Shown piece after piece: positions 9,660 through 22,918 of a stretch of 64,000 nt of DNA. The position numbers and the translations under genes are program-made. Under the pieces are notes generated by a model. The model was not told where the DNA came from. It made no database searches and saw only the letters and a program-made list of their open reading frames with translations. Each line of letters begins with the position of its first letter. The first letter of the stretch is position 1. This stretch comes from Myxocyprinus asiaticus (Eukaryota > Chordata > Actinopteri > Cypriniformes > Catostomidae), in contig NC_059346.1 in the NCBI RefSeq assembly GCF_019703515.2, forward strand, positions 50,265,501 through 50,329,500, read 5' to 3'.

Positions 9660-11570
9660 GGAGGAAAATTTATGTAAAGTAAAAATATGTCTATGTTTGA
9701 ATTAGCATATAATACCATCTCTCACTATTTTTGCAGTATGCCTTATGCACAGTATACTGTGCACAGTGTGCAAATTCTGTATGCTCGGATGACCTACTAC
9801 CAAATTATACACAATGCAATGCATTCCATTTAAATCTTGATAAATAAACTGAAAGTAATATCAGAAGCAATTGTGATCCCTTTGCGGCACCAATGGGCCC
9901 TCAATGAACCCCTTTACTGAGCCCACATAGGTGCGGACTCCACAGTTGACTGCTATCCAGCAGTCCATGCTGCAAAGTGTAGACTCCAAGGAAGGCCACG
10001 AGTGCTGAAGGTGCTACTTGGTACAGGGCCAGTGTTAACCAAACTAAAACTATTTTTTAAATGCATCTCAACTCTATCCATATGCGCTTTTATTGAGCAT
10101 ATTAAACTTTATTATCCTTTGAAACATTCTCGGAAGTAATTAGATGACAGTTCCTCAAAAAGTAGAAAGTTAATTTAGTTTACAGAAGCACAGCACATTG
10201 CTAAATTCTGTCATGAAATTGCTCCTGAAAATATGAGGGCCCTAATTTTGAAGGGTTTTAATGTTCTTTACTTAGCTGCGCAAACTGAAATGTAATGTAA
10301 TAAGCCAGCAAAGCTTGAATAATTTTTCAGATGGTCACCTCTAAATATATGTTTCCTCCCTGATGGCTGCATGTCTAAATTTCCATTAAACTTCCTGCTA
10401 AGGCTGGGCCAAGGTCAGCCAGCTCCCGGAGGCTGCTTCATTTTCATTCGGCAATCACCAGCACTCCAAACTTCTCTAATCACTCAGAGAGCCACTAAAC
10501 TTTCAAGACAGCAATACAGTAGTACCATAAATGTGTGATAACCGCTGACCTCAGTTTAACATTGTTACCCTTCCCGCACATCGCATGAGTAAGAGATCAT
10601 TAGATTTGACTTACCTTAGAAGGTGGTGGGTCAGGAAGGCAAGCATAGGAAAAAGAGAAAAAGAGAGAAAAGGGCATACCGTTAGAAATGTAATGGGCTT
10701 CATGTGACATATTCGATGCTAAATCAATACATGTATATTTAATACATGGTGATTTGTTAAGGCTGCAGATGTCACTTAATATTGCTTGCAGTCATAGGTT
10801 AAGCCATCAATCATGATTGTGTATCCGGGCTTTCCTTTAGATTATGTGCTAATCCAGGGGAGGTGTTAATGTTTATTACGCTTTTAATCTGTAGATTGAT
10901 CCAGTTGTGGGTCAACATTGTCATGATGATGCATAAAAAGACACAATGGAACGCAACAGGTTCCAGAAGTAAATCTTCAATTCATTTTATCCATAGAGAA
11001 ATATTTAGGAAACAAACGGGATAATAATGGGCTCATATAAGTAAATATGCTCTTCAATTTGTTAAAGGGGGGAGGGAAAACTTCCTGTCGCTTTTGTTGT
11101 TGACGTCAACAACAAAAATAATGTCACTTGATGCATGTCCTTGTACTTGAAAACCATGAACAAAACTATGCAACATAAAAAGGAAATGCGACGCAGGATA
11201 CAATAAATACAGGTTACGTTTTTACTAAGGTGGGTCACCATTTGATTTCCAATGTAAAATCTGGGTCCTGAAGCAAAACCAGTTGAGAACCACTGGTCTA
11301 AAAGGACCTAATTTTGAAGCAGACACAATATGGCATACAGAAAATACCTTACTGTCCTGCATCAGGGTTTGGGCAGAAGAAAGATAAATGTCAAGAGTCT
11401 CTTTTCTAATCAAGTAGGAAGGATAAAGTGGTAGACAAAGGCCATCAGGCTTCACAAACCATCAATTATTTCAGTTTGTATTGGGACAGCAAGTTGTTAT
11501 CAGCCTTAAAAAGGTCAAAAGCACGGTAAGGAAGGGTTTTTTCTTTCTTGGTGATGGAGTGCCTTTTGCA
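9660..11570. other. Unique non-coding DNA with two low-repeat blocks
   Basis: No exon or element end is recognised. 10300-10600 and 10780-10930 are balanced in composition, free of simple repeats and contain homeodomain-like TAAT words, which is what conserved regulatory DNA often looks like. Conservation itself cannot be seen from one sequence. Confidence 0.35.
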
Positions 11571-11576
11571 AAACTT

Positions 11577-11771
11577 CAGAATCAGAATCAGAATTAGCTT
11601 TATTGCCAAGTATGCTTTCACATACAAGGAATTTGTCTTGGTGACAGAAGCTTCCAGTGCACAAACAATACAGCAATAAGACAGAGACAATAATAAAAAA
11701 ATAGAATAAAAATAAAAAGTGAATAGAAAATATAAGTATATATAGAAATACACAATAAGACACACACACAC

Positions 11772-11802
<31 letters not shown>

Positions 11803-11810
11803 CTGTATAC
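11577..11810 (-). repeat. 3' tail of the interrupted LINE
   Basis: Read on the minus strand it runs from simple repeat through CACCAAGACAAATTCCTTG to a terminal GATTCTGATTCTG repeat. The same order occurs on the plus strand at 41640-41714, the end of another copy. It defines the true 3' end of the LINE on the far side of the Tc1 insertion. Confidence 0.65.
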
Positions 11811-11837
11811 AGTTGTGCTCAAAAGTTTGCATACCCT
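11810..11837 (+). repeat. Tc1 left terminal inverted repeat
   Basis: 28-bp end ending GCATACCCT. It pairs with 13307-13334 with a single difference (AAAAG against AAATG in the middle). Confidence 0.85.
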
Positions 11838-12099
11838 GGCAGAAATTTTGAAATTTTGAAATATTCAAATATGACTGATCATGCAAAAACTGCAAATGGC
11901 CCTGATCAAATGTTTACATACCCTTGAATGTTTGGCTTTGTTACAGACACACAAGGTGACACACACAGGTTTAAATGGCAATTAAAGGTTAATTTCCCAC
12001 ACCTGTGGCTTTTTAAATTGCAATTAGTGTCTGTGTATAAATAGTCAATGAGTTTGTTAGCTCTCATGTGGATGCACTGAGCAGGCTAGATACTGAGCC

Positions 12100-13113
12100 A
12101 TGGGGAGCAGAAAAGAACTGTCAAAAGACCTGCGTAACAAGGTAATGGAATTTTATAAAGACGGAAAAGGATATAAAAAGATATCCAAAGCCTTGAAAAT
12201 GCCAGTCAGTACTGTTCAATCACTTATTAAGAAGTGGAAAATTCAGGGATCTCTTGATACCAAGCCAAGGTCAGGTAGACCAAGAAAGATTTCAGCCACA
12301 ACGAATTGATCGGGATACAAAGAAAAACCCACAGGTAACCTCAGGAGAAATACAGGCTGCTCTGGAAAAAGACGGTGTGGTTGTTTCAAGGAGCACAATA
12401 TGACGATACTTGAACAAAAATTAGCTGCATGGTCGAGTTGCCAGAAAGAAACCTTTAATGCGCCAATACCAAAAAAAAAGCCCGGTTACAATATGCCCAA
12501 CAACACCTTGACACGCCTCACCTTCTGGCACAATGTAATTTGGAGTGATGAGACCAAAAGAGAGCTTTATGGTCACAACCATAAGTGTTATGTTTGGAGA
12601 GGGGTCAATAAGGCCTTTAGAGAAAAGAATACCATCCCCACTGTGAAGCATGGTGGTGGCTCACTGATGTTTTGGGGGGGTGTGAGCTCTAAAGGCACAG
12701 AGAATCTTGTGAAAATTGATGGCAAGATGAATGCAGCATGTTATCAGAAAATACTGGCAGACAATTTGCATTCTTCTGCACGAAAGCTGCACATGGGACG
12801 CTTTTGGACTTTCCAGCACGACAATGACACTAAGCACAAGACCAAGTTGACCCTCCAGTGGTTACAGCAGAAAAAGGTGAAGGTTCTGGAGTGGCAATCA
12901 CAGTCTCCTGACCTTAATATCATCGAGCCACTCTGGGGAGATCTCAAATGTGCAGTTCATGCAAGACGACCAAAGACTTTGCATGACCTGGAGGCATTTT
13001 GCCAAGATGAATGGGCAGCTATACCACCTGCAAGAATTTGAGGCCTCATAGACAACTATTACAAAAGACTGCACGCTCTCATTGATGCTAAAAGGGCCAA
13101 CACACAGTATTAA
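12100..13113 (+). pseudogene. Tc1-like transposase, frameshifted
   Basis: DDE transposase that cuts the element out and inserts it at TA. The N-terminal 70 residues (12100-12309) hold a paired-type helix-turn-helix, with LRNKVMEFYKDGKGYKKISK and VSTVQSLIKKW, ending at a GRPRKIS hinge. The middle (12310-12500) continues in two other frames with a stop. From 12400-13041 the catalytic core is readable: WSDETK (first Asp), QHDNDTKH (second Asp), then SPDLNIIEPLW (Glu) with 34 residues between the second Asp and the Glu, the DD34E spacing. A TGA at 13039 precedes the last 23 residues, GLIDNYYKRLHALIDAKRAN, before TAA at 13111. Length would be about 340 residues, normal for Tc1. All three acidic residues survive, but two or more frameshifts and nonsense changes inactivate the gene. 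The start is the first Met of the helix-turn-helix frame. Confidence 0.85.
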
Positions 13114-13306
13114 GAACTAAGGGTATGCAGAATTTTGAACAGGGGTTATTTAATTTTTTCTTTGTTGCCATGTTTTGTTTTATGATTGTGCCATTCTGTT
13201 ATAACCTACAGCTGAATATGAATCCCATAAGATATAAAAGAAATGTGTTTTGCCTGCTCACTAATGTTTTTTTTTTAAAAATGGTACATATATTACCAAT
13301 TCTCAA

Positions 13307-13451
<145 letters not shown>

Positions 13452-13529
13452 ACAATATACAAATACAAATCTGTTATATACAGATGCAAGGGAATGTATG
13501 GCAGAAGATATATGGTATGTTGGATAAAG

Positions 13530-15569
13530 CTGCACCAAACCAGACAGTTACTGAAGTACAGAGGGCAGACTCAGTGACTGCTGAGTAGAACTGTATCAGC
13601 AGCGCCTGTGGCAGGTTGAACTTCCTCAGCTGGTGAAGGAATTACAACCTCTGTCAATGTGTGTCTCCCACTTCAGGTCCTGTCAGATGGTAGTGCCCAG
13701 GAACCTGAATGACTCCACTGCTGCCACAGTGCTGTTTAGTCAGTGTGAGTGGGGTCAATGTTGCGGTGTTCCTCCTAAAGTCAACAATCATCTCCACTGT
13801 TTACACCAGTGAGCCAGCCGTTAAACCTCCCTTCTGTATACAGACTCATCATCATCTTGGATGAGGCTGATGACAGTAGTGTCATCTGCAAACTTCAGGA
13901 GCTTGACAGAGGGGTCCTTGGTGGTGCAGTCATTGGTATACAGGGAGAAGAGTAGTGGGGAGAGCACACATCCCTGGGGGGCACCAATGCTGATTGCACA
14001 TGTGCTGGAAGTGAATTTCTTACTAGCTGCCGCCTGTCCATCAGAAAGCTGGTGATCCACTGACAGACAGACGTGGGAACAGAGAGTTGTGTAATTTAGT
14101 CCTAAGCATAGCTGATATGATGGTGTTGAAAGCCGAACTTAAGTCCACAAAATGGATCTTTGCATATGTCCCTGGTCTGTCCAGATGTTGCAGGATATGA
14201 TGCAATCCCATGTTGACTGCATCATCCACAGACCTGTTTGCTCGATAAGCAAATTGAAGGCGGTCTAGAAAGGGTCCAGTGATGTCCTTCAGGTGGACCA
14301 ATGCCAGTCTCTCAAATGATTTCATGACCACAGACGTCAGAGCGATGGGTCTGTAGTCATTAAGTTATGTGATTTTAGGTTTCTTTGGGACAGGAATGAT
14401 GATGGAGCATTTGACGCAGAATTGAATTCATACTGCTCCAGTGATCTATTGAAGATCAGTGTGAAGATGGGGGCCAGCTGGTTAGCACAGGATTTTAGAC
14501 AAGTGGGTGAAACACCATCTGGGCCCTGTGCTTTCCTTGTCTTTTGTTTCCAAAGACACGGCACACCTTCTCTTCACAGATCTTAAGTGCATGTTGAGTA
14601 GCAGGAGGGGGGAAGAGGGGGGTTGCAGGTGGTGTTGATGTTTGTGTGAAGTGAAGGTCAGAGTGGGTGTGGAGTGTGAGACTGTGCTTTTCAAACCTGC
14701 AGTATAACACATTCAAGTCTACAGCCAGTTGTTGGTTCCCTACAGTGTTTGGGGATGGTGTCTTGAAGTTAGTAAATTCTTTCAGGCCACTCCACATTGA
14801 TGCAGGGTCGTTAGCTGAAAACTAGTTTTTCAGCTCATCAAAGTAGTTTCTTTTAGCCACTGATTTCCTTATTCAGTGTGTTCCTGGCCTGATTGTACAA
14901 GATTTTATCCCCACTTCTGTAAGCATCCTCTTTTGCCTGACAAAGCTGCCTGAGTTTTGCTGTAAACCATGGTTTGTCATTGTTGTATGTTAAATAAGTC
15001 CTAGTAGGAATGCACATGTCCTCACAGAAACTGATATATGATGTCACAGTATCTGTGAGCTCATCCAGATTGGTGTCTGCAGCCTCAAATACACTCCAAT
15101 CAGTGCAGTCAAAGCAGGCTTGTAGTTCCAGCTCTGCTTCATTGGTCCATCTCTTTGCAGTCTTTATTACAGGTTTAGCTGATTTTAGTTTCTGCCTGTA
15201 GGTTGGAAGAAGATGAACCAGACAGTGATCAGTGATTCCCAAAGCTGCTTTAGGGACAGAGCGATATGCATCCTTTATTGTTGTGTAGCAATGATCCAGT
15301 ATATTTCTGTCTCTGTTGGGGCATGTAATGTGCTGTCTGTATTTTGGCAGTTCACGGGTGAGGTTAGCTTTATTAAAATCTCCCAGAATAATATTAAGTG
15401 AGTCTGGGTGTTTTTGCTCCGTGTCTGTGATGTGATCAGCCAGCTGTTGCAGCGCTGCATTCATGCACAAATGTGGAGGAATATAAACACTCAAATATTT
15501 GGGCACCAGAATATCACAGACTTGGGTAAAGGCTCTTTTGACTTTGGCCAGAACACAACCACTTAGCAA
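13530..15569 (-). pseudogene. L2/Rex-like LINE ORF2 (endonuclease end, RT)
   Basis: Polyprotein that nicks target DNA and primes reverse transcription from the nick. On the minus strand, 15569-14853 gives the end of the APE-type endonuclease: LNIILGDFNKANL contains the conserved GDFN, and SDH/GITDHCLVHL the catalytic Asp-His pair. A linker with [20 protein letters not shown] follows. After a break come the RT fingers (KAQGPDGVSP at 14337-14564), motif A (FVDLSSAFNTI, 14041-14331), motif B ([13 protein letters not shown]) and motif C (KFADDTTV), both at 13821-14060. The last readable part ([14 protein letters not shown]) ends near 13530 in a simple repeat. At least four frame changes and the missing N-terminus make it inactive. 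Jockey or CR1 affiliation is possible; the L2/Rex-like label is by overall look. Confidence 0.7.
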
Positions 15570-17130
15570 ACCATCAACTCAAAAATATCAGACCATTGTT
15601 TTAGGCCAAAAAGAAATTTGTAATTTAAAAATTATACAAATGTATAATATTTAAAGCACAAGTGACAACTTGCCCTAACCTGACATGAAAAATACCCTTG
15701 TCCCCTTGAACATAGTTAAACCTTTAAGGTAAAATCTACCTTTAGTATACAGTATAGTTGGCTCTTATATGAATGTATGCTAGTGTGGTTTTAACCCTCC
15801 TATTGTCTTAGGGTCATTTTTGACCCAGAACATTCAAAGAATACAATATAATAACACTGCATAGTTTTGTACTGGAACCAAATGTTATGACTTTGTTAAG
15901 ACCACCAAAACAAACAAAATAAAAAAAAAGAACATTGATTTTCACATATAATTGTTTAAGAGAAATGCCAATATAAAACAAATTGTACCTTCCATTGTCT
16001 TAATGTGACTTGTATGAAAAGAACAGTTTTTACCTTTCACTTTCAAACTTTCTCAATGCTATACAGCTTTAAATAGTGTTTTGTATATCTTTGAATCAAG
16101 TTTGATCTAAAAATATTTCACATTTTCTCAAATTGTGGGCAGACACCTTTGTGCTCTAATGGAAGTAGTTGTTACTTTCTGAAAGCAACTTTTCATAAGA
16201 GTCTAAGCAAGCTAGTAAATTTAGCTCAAAAATATGACCTGTCAAACAACACATTTTTCCCTTGACATAAATTGTAGCCCCTCATTCACAAAAGCAGATA
16301 TTTTCTGTGCTTTCATGGCAGAATGTGTTTAAGCAATTACCTGGGGTTACATCTGATTTTAAAAATGAAAGGGTATCCACTTTATGTGGAAGCTTTAAAA
16401 ACATCTTCTACAGCATGAGATCAGAAGAGAACTGTAAGGAAAAGCCAAGCAGAGCTTTAGAACTTGGAAAACAGTAGTATGATATCATCTTGCGACTGGC
16501 ACCAGACACCCCACCTGAGATTGTGGAAGTGCATACAGATTTCTAAACATTTAGATGATATCCTGACGTCACATTCAGATGTAAGTACATCAGCGTGCCA
16601 GACACCGATCAATCAGAGCTGCAGGGGAAAACTGCCCATCTTCCTCCTTAGGAGGAAAAAAAAAAAGTTAATGATCCAAGCTCTCACTTGAAAACCAACA
16701 AGATTGATTGTTTTCCACATAGTGGAAATTTCCACATGCAGAGAGCCACGTTTGTCCAATGCAATGCCAATTCAGTGATGATAAATGTAGCAAAGAAAAC
16801 ACATCGGCCAAAACTAGTTGGTTTTTGCAAGATTTCCTCCCCAGCAGAATGGTGTGTTAATGTTTTCTGCCTTCAATCTACATATTTCCATTACAAACCT
16901 GTGACAGATCAACATCTTTCTGTGCATTTTTTCAAGCACAGCAATTGATTTATTCCTTTAAAGTACCCTGCTTTTGCTTTAATGGGTCTCTTCAAACAAT
17001 AAAGGAAAGCCTTTGAAATATTCGGAGTATGAACATATGTACATACAGCCATATTTCTGAAGCCATTTGCGTTTCACTGTTGCCTCTTCATATTCAATTT
17101 TAATTGAGATTTAGGGCTGCCCTGCTTACT
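15570..17130. other. Unique AT-rich DNA
   Basis: About 1.5 kb without a supported gene. The text near 15798-15830 (CCTCCTATTGTC, GGTCATTTTTGACCC) resembles the end of a common fish DNA repeat, but no matching second end was found. Confidence 0.35.
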
Positions 17131-17310
17131 AACCAGCTTAAATCAGCCTAAAATGGTTTGCTAGTTTTAGCTGTTTTAAGCTGGTCTCCCAGCTTGAAAA
17201 GTGCCCTAAAACCCCTCTAAAACCAGCCAACATAGTCCAGCTAACCATTAGACTGGTTTTGTGTATTTTTTTATTTTATTTTTATTTATTTTTTAGCAGG
17301 ATGGGCAACG
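17130..17310. repeat. Degenerate CCAGCTTA / CTGGTTT repeat
   Basis: Many variants of ACCAGCTTAA, AGCTGGTCT, CCAGCCAACA and GACTGGTTTT in both orientations, ending in T-rich text and TTTAGCAGGATG. It is a familiar fish foldback/minisatellite type. Non-coding. Confidence 0.5.
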
Positions 17311-18635
17311 TAGTGAATATTCATTATATTCTTGTGATATTTTTTGTAAAAAAAAAAAAAAGTAGCAATATACTGTTATGTAGTTAAATACCAATATTGT
17401 TATATTGGTGCATATAAATGAAAACGAGTAAATATTCTTCCCCGCAGGGGCAGATCTAGGGGGGTGCTGGGGTGGCCTTTGCCCCAAAAATTGTCCCTCC
17501 CCCACAGAATGAGTGAAGCAAAGGGTTGAATTGTACCATCATGGCGTTAACCCTAATCCTAACCCTAACAAAATGTGCTGGAGCAGAAGACACATAGATG
17601 GAATACACACATGCTGTACAAACAGGCAACCATAGAGAGATGCTTACTTTTCTTCATCTTTAAAAAGAGACAACACTTGAAATAATAACTATTAGCTGTG
17701 GATGCAACATTCAAAATGGGGCGGATTTGTTGACTGCTTGGGAATAAAGTAATCATTCAAAGTAAGTGGAGCTTGCATTTTTTCCAGCATATGGAAAATG
17801 ATACAATCAAAGTAAGAACACGTCTGGAACAGTCTGAGAGGCAGGCAGGGGGTTGGGGGACTGAAATGGGAGTCACACAGAATAAACCCAAGGGAATTGA
17901 CTGCTGCCCAGCCCATCCTACACTTTAATTACTGCTAGTGTAGCAGCCATCTCCAGGGTGGGTCAGCTTACCTCTGAATTAATGATGCACAGGGCTCAAG
18001 TGAAACCATGGGCATGATTCTAGGGGTTAGATGACTTTTGACACTGGGCGTATGGCCACTTGAACACTGGACATGTGTAAAAATGAGAACAGTTTGAAAG
18101 GCTGTTTTTGCGGGACACTAGAGGATAAGATTTGCATACTGGCACTATGGCAACAGCTCACAGTTACCAATTACTTAACTATATTGAGACTAGGGTCTTA
18201 GATAAAGCAATATGCTACAAGAGGGAGATACAGTGGTTTTACCATGGGCAAGGTGCTGCTTTGCAAACTTGGCAAGTCTCTAAGCTCTCAGCAGGATTGC
18301 AGCTAAAAATAATATGCATAATCTTAGCATACAATATATATTTCACACAGTATATTTCAAGGTTTTCTGCTGTTGTTCCTGCAGTTTTGTTGACATTAAT
18401 GATTAATTTATTTCCTTCAATGGTAGTGATTTAGAATTTGTCACTATGCAAACATGCAGGTGGGAGCAATTGTCACGTGTTTTGCTTTGTCTCAACAGCA
18501 CATTTCCAGATAAAAATACATCTGGCATTAGTTACTTTTGGGACTATTGTAGGTATTTTATTTTATCATGATACCTTATCCTATATTTGTAGGGGCAAAT
18601 CTGTCTGGGCACTATATAACTTTTTATAAATCATT
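17311..18635. other. Unique non-coding DNA
   Basis: No gene or element boundary is supported. A short TAACCCTAATCCTAACCCTAAC-like run at 17547-17569 resembles telomere words but is only a few units long. Confidence 0.35.
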
Positions 18636-19030
18636 GTTTCTTAAATTTTTTGACCAATGAATTTCCATGACTTTTCCAGGACCTTTCAAATTGTTGGTGT
18701 TTGTGTTTTTGTTTTGTTTTAAATCACTTTGATTCAGACCATCATTAGCTAATGATTAATTTAGACAGATTTGTGAACCGGTTCTATCAATACATTGAAA
18801 AGAACACACTCAAAAGACAGATTTGCTCAGGAATTGGACATTACTATGGCTTGAAACCAAGTTTTCTCCACAAAAAAAAAAAAATTAATAAATAAAATAA
18901 ATAAATACAATCTAGCCAATTAAATGATTGAGAGCAGAGTATAACTAGAAAAATTTATATTTACTATAGATATTTCCATAACTTTTAAGATTGAATTAAT
19001 TTAATATTCCCTGATATTTACATGATGTTT
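18636..19030. mobile_element. hAT-like fragment with CCATGACTTTTCCAGG motifs
   Basis: AATTTCCATGACTTTTCCAGG near 18660-18680 and TATTTCCATAACTTTTAAG near 18970 resemble the text at 60170-60250, where a CCAGGTTTTCCATGG run ends in GGGAACCCTG. These are typical sub-terminal words of a fish hAT family. Boundaries are not resolved. Confidence 0.35.
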
Positions 19031-19137
19031 CCCCTATATTCATTCTGAATTATGTGCGCCGCAATTCAATTGCACAAAGTTAATTTAATATTCATGACGT
19101 AACGTAAATCTTGACCCCATCACATACACACAAATAT

Positions 19138-20404
19138 AAATGTGTCAAACTCACTTCATTTCATGTGGCCTGCGAGCTCATTTCTGAAACGTAGATGAAA
19201 GGGGATCGCAACGTTTCACTGACCAATCAGCTTTCCTCATGAATATTAATGAGCCTTCCCCTGTCATCTTAACAGTATGTTTTTCAGCGCATTTTGCTTG
19301 CATCAAAAGTGCAATGAAACAGTGTTACTTGGACATTTTACTAAAACACGGCACAATGGATAGAGCAGAGCGAGCGCCGAGCAGGTGCGTTACCTCACGG
19401 ACCGCACAGATCATTATCAACAGTGCTAGACACTACCCGGCTCAATTATCAACATAGCAGAATGGAAAGCGGTGTGCAGGGCAGATGCGTTTATTTGAAA
19501 ACTGGTCTCAACAGACTATTTTAAATGCACTTGTGAACCAGTGAGGTGCACGTGGATTGCAAAACTCGGTACAGAATTGTCTGTTGCAAATCTACAAATG
19601 TCTCGGTGATGAAACTAGTTTAAAACAAGCAGTCCCCACATTCTAAATGCCACTGACAAAGAAAACAGGAGAAAACATAAATTAGAAGGCTTTTCAATTC
19701 TCAAATCACAACATAAAATTTTACCATGGATTTACTGCAATAACACTAACTGTATTATCTATGCTAGTTGTGGCAGAAAACGTTTCTAAATTAAGAATGA
19801 TGTTTTTCATTACAAAAATGTCATAGTTCTTTATATAGAAATCATAGTTACTGACCACAGTAGTGAGGAGCCATGCATGGTATTACCTGTGGTTACCATG
19901 GTTTTATTACAAATATAATTGTTAAAACTATGGATATTATGGAAGAACTATGGTAAATTTTCATAATTATATGGACCAAGTTATCAGTTTTCCATCTGTG
20001 TAAAATCTGTACTCTTGTAATGCTCTCTGATTGTAGGAAAATGTAAGTTGTTTTGTTTGCCTTCAGAAATTCCAAGACATGGCTGTAGTTTAATCAGTAG
20101 GAGCCTGATGAAAGGAATCTGTAAAGGAGAACTTAGTCACACTGTCAGAATATTAAATGTATAAAAATTAGGTGTTAATTTTTCCACAGATGTTACTATT
20201 GTTAATATCATAATTTTGATCTGCATCCCAACCTCAAAATCAATGCTATACTGTCAAATATGCATTTCAATGAACAAAAAAGGCAATATTATTGGTAATT
20301 GCATGGGTGCTACCAAAGCAGGTGCTGGTGCCACAATTTCAACCCTTTGAGGTCAAAAATAAATCTTGATGTGACCCAGGCTGATATTGAGTTTGACACC
20401 CCTG
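19138..20404. mobile_element. Candidate hAT-like element
   Basis: Left end TGTGTCAAACTCA at 19141 and right end TGAGTTTGACACCCCTG ending at 20404 are inverted. Ends of the CAGGGGTGTCAAACTC type are common in fish hAT elements. The interior has no transposase frame. No 8-bp target duplication is visible, so the left border is uncertain. Confidence 0.4.
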
Positions 20405-20504
20405 TATTAAGCTATTCCTCCATTGATGCTTTAATACGGATCTGATGTTGCAGACTAGTGGATGCGCGCACAACAACAATGCAGCTGACAAAAAAATCCC
20501 AGTG

Positions 20505-20640
20505 GAAACACTGGGGGTGGTGGTGTTTGGGTTTAATAAATACAAATATAAATAAATAAAAACAAGTTTAAAATCACTGAAATCCACTGAACTAATGAGC
20601 CATAAGACATCAAACGGCTCAATCATGCACAGAAAAATTT
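20505..20640 (+). repeat. Direct repeat flanking the hAT-like copy, left
   Basis: Shares with 23655-23790 an ACTGGGG block, GTGGTG, a (TAAA)n patch and an exact CCACTGAACTAATGAGCCAT (20585-20604 and 23723-23742), then GGCT(C/T)(A/G)A and GCACAG(A/C)AAAAT. The order is the same and the spacing is about 3.1 kb. Confidence 0.6.
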
Positions 20641-21047
20641 TGCATGCATTGTGTTGTTATTTTTGAAGTTACTAGAGCTGTCAGAAATAACGTGTTAATG
20701 CATGTAATAACTTGGTCCATATAATTAAAAATGTTTTGTACATTTTTCTTGATCGCTATTAACACATTTACCATTGGTGTGATGGGCGGAACTTTTGTAA
20801 TTTGTCCTCCCAGAGTCATTAGACTCACGCCACAACAGACACATAACAGCACCAGAGCCCTTCTACCTAGAGGAGCCTGCAAGCTTAGCATAAAACAGCA
20901 TAACGCGGCGGTCCCATAGACATTCTATGGGCGGTCCTGTCGTAACACGCTAGTTGACCGTTACGCTCTCTCCTATGATAAAGCCACGGAGGTTGTTATC
21001 TTAGTAAATAAAGGAATCTCTGACATCGCTTCCCAGTCAGTGATAAA

Positions 21048-21111
21048 ATGATGGAGAAGAAGCTCTTAGCGCTATTTGATGTACAAAACAAGCCCAGATG
21101 GGACCTGTGAT
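21048..21111 (+). pseudogene. Short coding remnant in hAT-like copy A
   Basis: Twenty codons, MMEKKLLALFDVQNKPRWDL, then a TGA. The same words (LFIEQNKPRWDL-like) stand in copy B near 32565-32600. This looks like a leftover of an element-encoded protein, not a gene of the host. Confidence 0.3.
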
Positions 21112-21131
21112 AGAAATCAAGTATTTTTCAG

Positions 21132-22391
21132 CTTATGTAAGGCACATTTTGGGCTCTAATTTCGTAAGTGCGCAAAGCGCACCGCTACGTGCTATGACCG
21201 TACGCAACGTCTTATCCAATTTTCGTGAAAGTGCTAATTCTTAGTGCAATATTCGTGCCTGCACAAAGCGCAAATGGCCGTGGGTGGGAGTGTTTGCGCT
21301 AATTGTGGGTGTAGGCACGCAAACTGTGGATGTACTGTATGTAAATGAAGTGGCGCAAAGTGCAATTTGCTATTTTTCTAAGAATTTGGTTGTTGCGTTA
21401 AGATGTTTCAGTACCACCTCTTATCTCAAGTCCAAATTCAGTTCCTGCATTTGCAGTTTGGAGATTCCACCAGCAGGAGGTAATAAAGTTCATGTCAAAA
21501 TTCTGAAAGTAGAGAACATCAAATAATGTCCCTTCAATCGCTGCTGAAGCCGTTTGTTGAAACAAAAAATTATGAGATTTGTGTTAAATTTTCTAGAGCT
21601 CATTGTTTTTTTGTTTTTGTTTTTGTTTTTTTTTTGTTTTGTTTTTTTTTTCAATTATGAATATAATTTTTATTGTTATGTTTAAGTCACTGCAAAAGGG
21701 GCCGGTGGAAGGAGAGAGTAAAATGTTTGGATTTGGTATGATTTGTTTGACCACTTCTTTATTTTTTATTATATTTCTGTTCCTTTTGAAGTGTAATTTG
21801 AATTTAGAAATATTTTTGGTTTAATTTTTTCATGTTTCAGTAAATTAATAAAATTTTTCAAAACCAATGTCGATCGGTAGAAGTGTGTGCCGATACAATC
21901 ACTGTTAATACTAGCCATGATTTGTGTGTCAGTAGATTAATATTATTAATAATACTTACATTCTCTGTAATTTAACAGAGACTACATCCATATCCTGAAC
22001 CACATTTTCCATGCGTATAAAAGGAAGGTGTCCCATTTAACAAGGACGCACAAAATAATGTAAATCCATATTTTTATTCTTCCAGTGCATTGCATACAGT
22101 CCATTTACACTACCAAATTCTTATGAATGTACTGTATTTGTTTATATCGCTGGGGCTTGAAAGGGAATGGGATGATGAATAGGTATAATAGGACAGAGAC
22201 GGTGCCAGAGAAGAACCTCCATTGACCCGATTAACGCCTTGCGTACGCGATTTTGCCAAACCCACTTGTGCCTAGCCTTAGTGCACGTTTGCACGAAAAT
22301 AACAAAACTTCATGGCCATACCCATTGACTTTGCGCTTATGAGTTAAGGCATTGTGCTGCGTTTAACGCTTGTTAACTTAAAATAGGGCCC
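21132..22391. mobile_element. Element with GGGCYCTA inverted ends inside copy A
   Basis: The left end GGGCTCTAATTTCGTAAGTG and the right end AACTTAAAATAGGGCCC are imperfect inverses. Sub-terminal GCGCAAAGCGCA and TTTGCGCTTATGAG words at both sides are typical of a common fish family beginning GGGCCCTATTTT. Interior is non-coding with a T-rich run at 21606-21652. The surrounding copy A text resumes after it. Confidence 0.45.
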
Positions 22392-22918
22392 TTAAATTAC
22401 TACAGAAGCTCACCAAATATTATATGACCAAAATGCAGAATGAGACATTTTTGTCTGTAAGTGCTATTCATGGTGAGTTCAAAAACGCATTCGACGCTGG
22501 TGTTGATGCCCTGACATGAATCATGAACACAGCTTCATGATTGCTGTTACAAAGCGGATATCCACAGTCTACCAGCAGATTTGTATTGTGCAGTATGAGA
22601 GTTTAAGAGATTTAACGCCCATTGCATTGAATATGCAACCAATTGAAAAAAATAGTTATTTCAATTAGTCAAACTCCCTCTTAATCTTTGGGAAACGTTT
22701 AATGTTACTTGAATTGTGCTATTCTAGTGCATTTCTATGTATATATTGTGGAAGGCTTTGTTTGGAAAATGTTAATAAAGCATGACATTGTGACATACTG
22801 TTTCGTTTTCTTTCCTAAAATGGAAATAAATGCAATTTGACAAGAAAATACATTTATATAGTGTCAAATTTTAGCACTTTCAAAATTTCAGAATAATCGC
22901 GATTAACAACAAAACATC

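Noticed and set aside
17547..17569. Interstitial telomere repeat
   Set aside because: Only about four imperfect TAACCC units, not enough to call a telomeric array.
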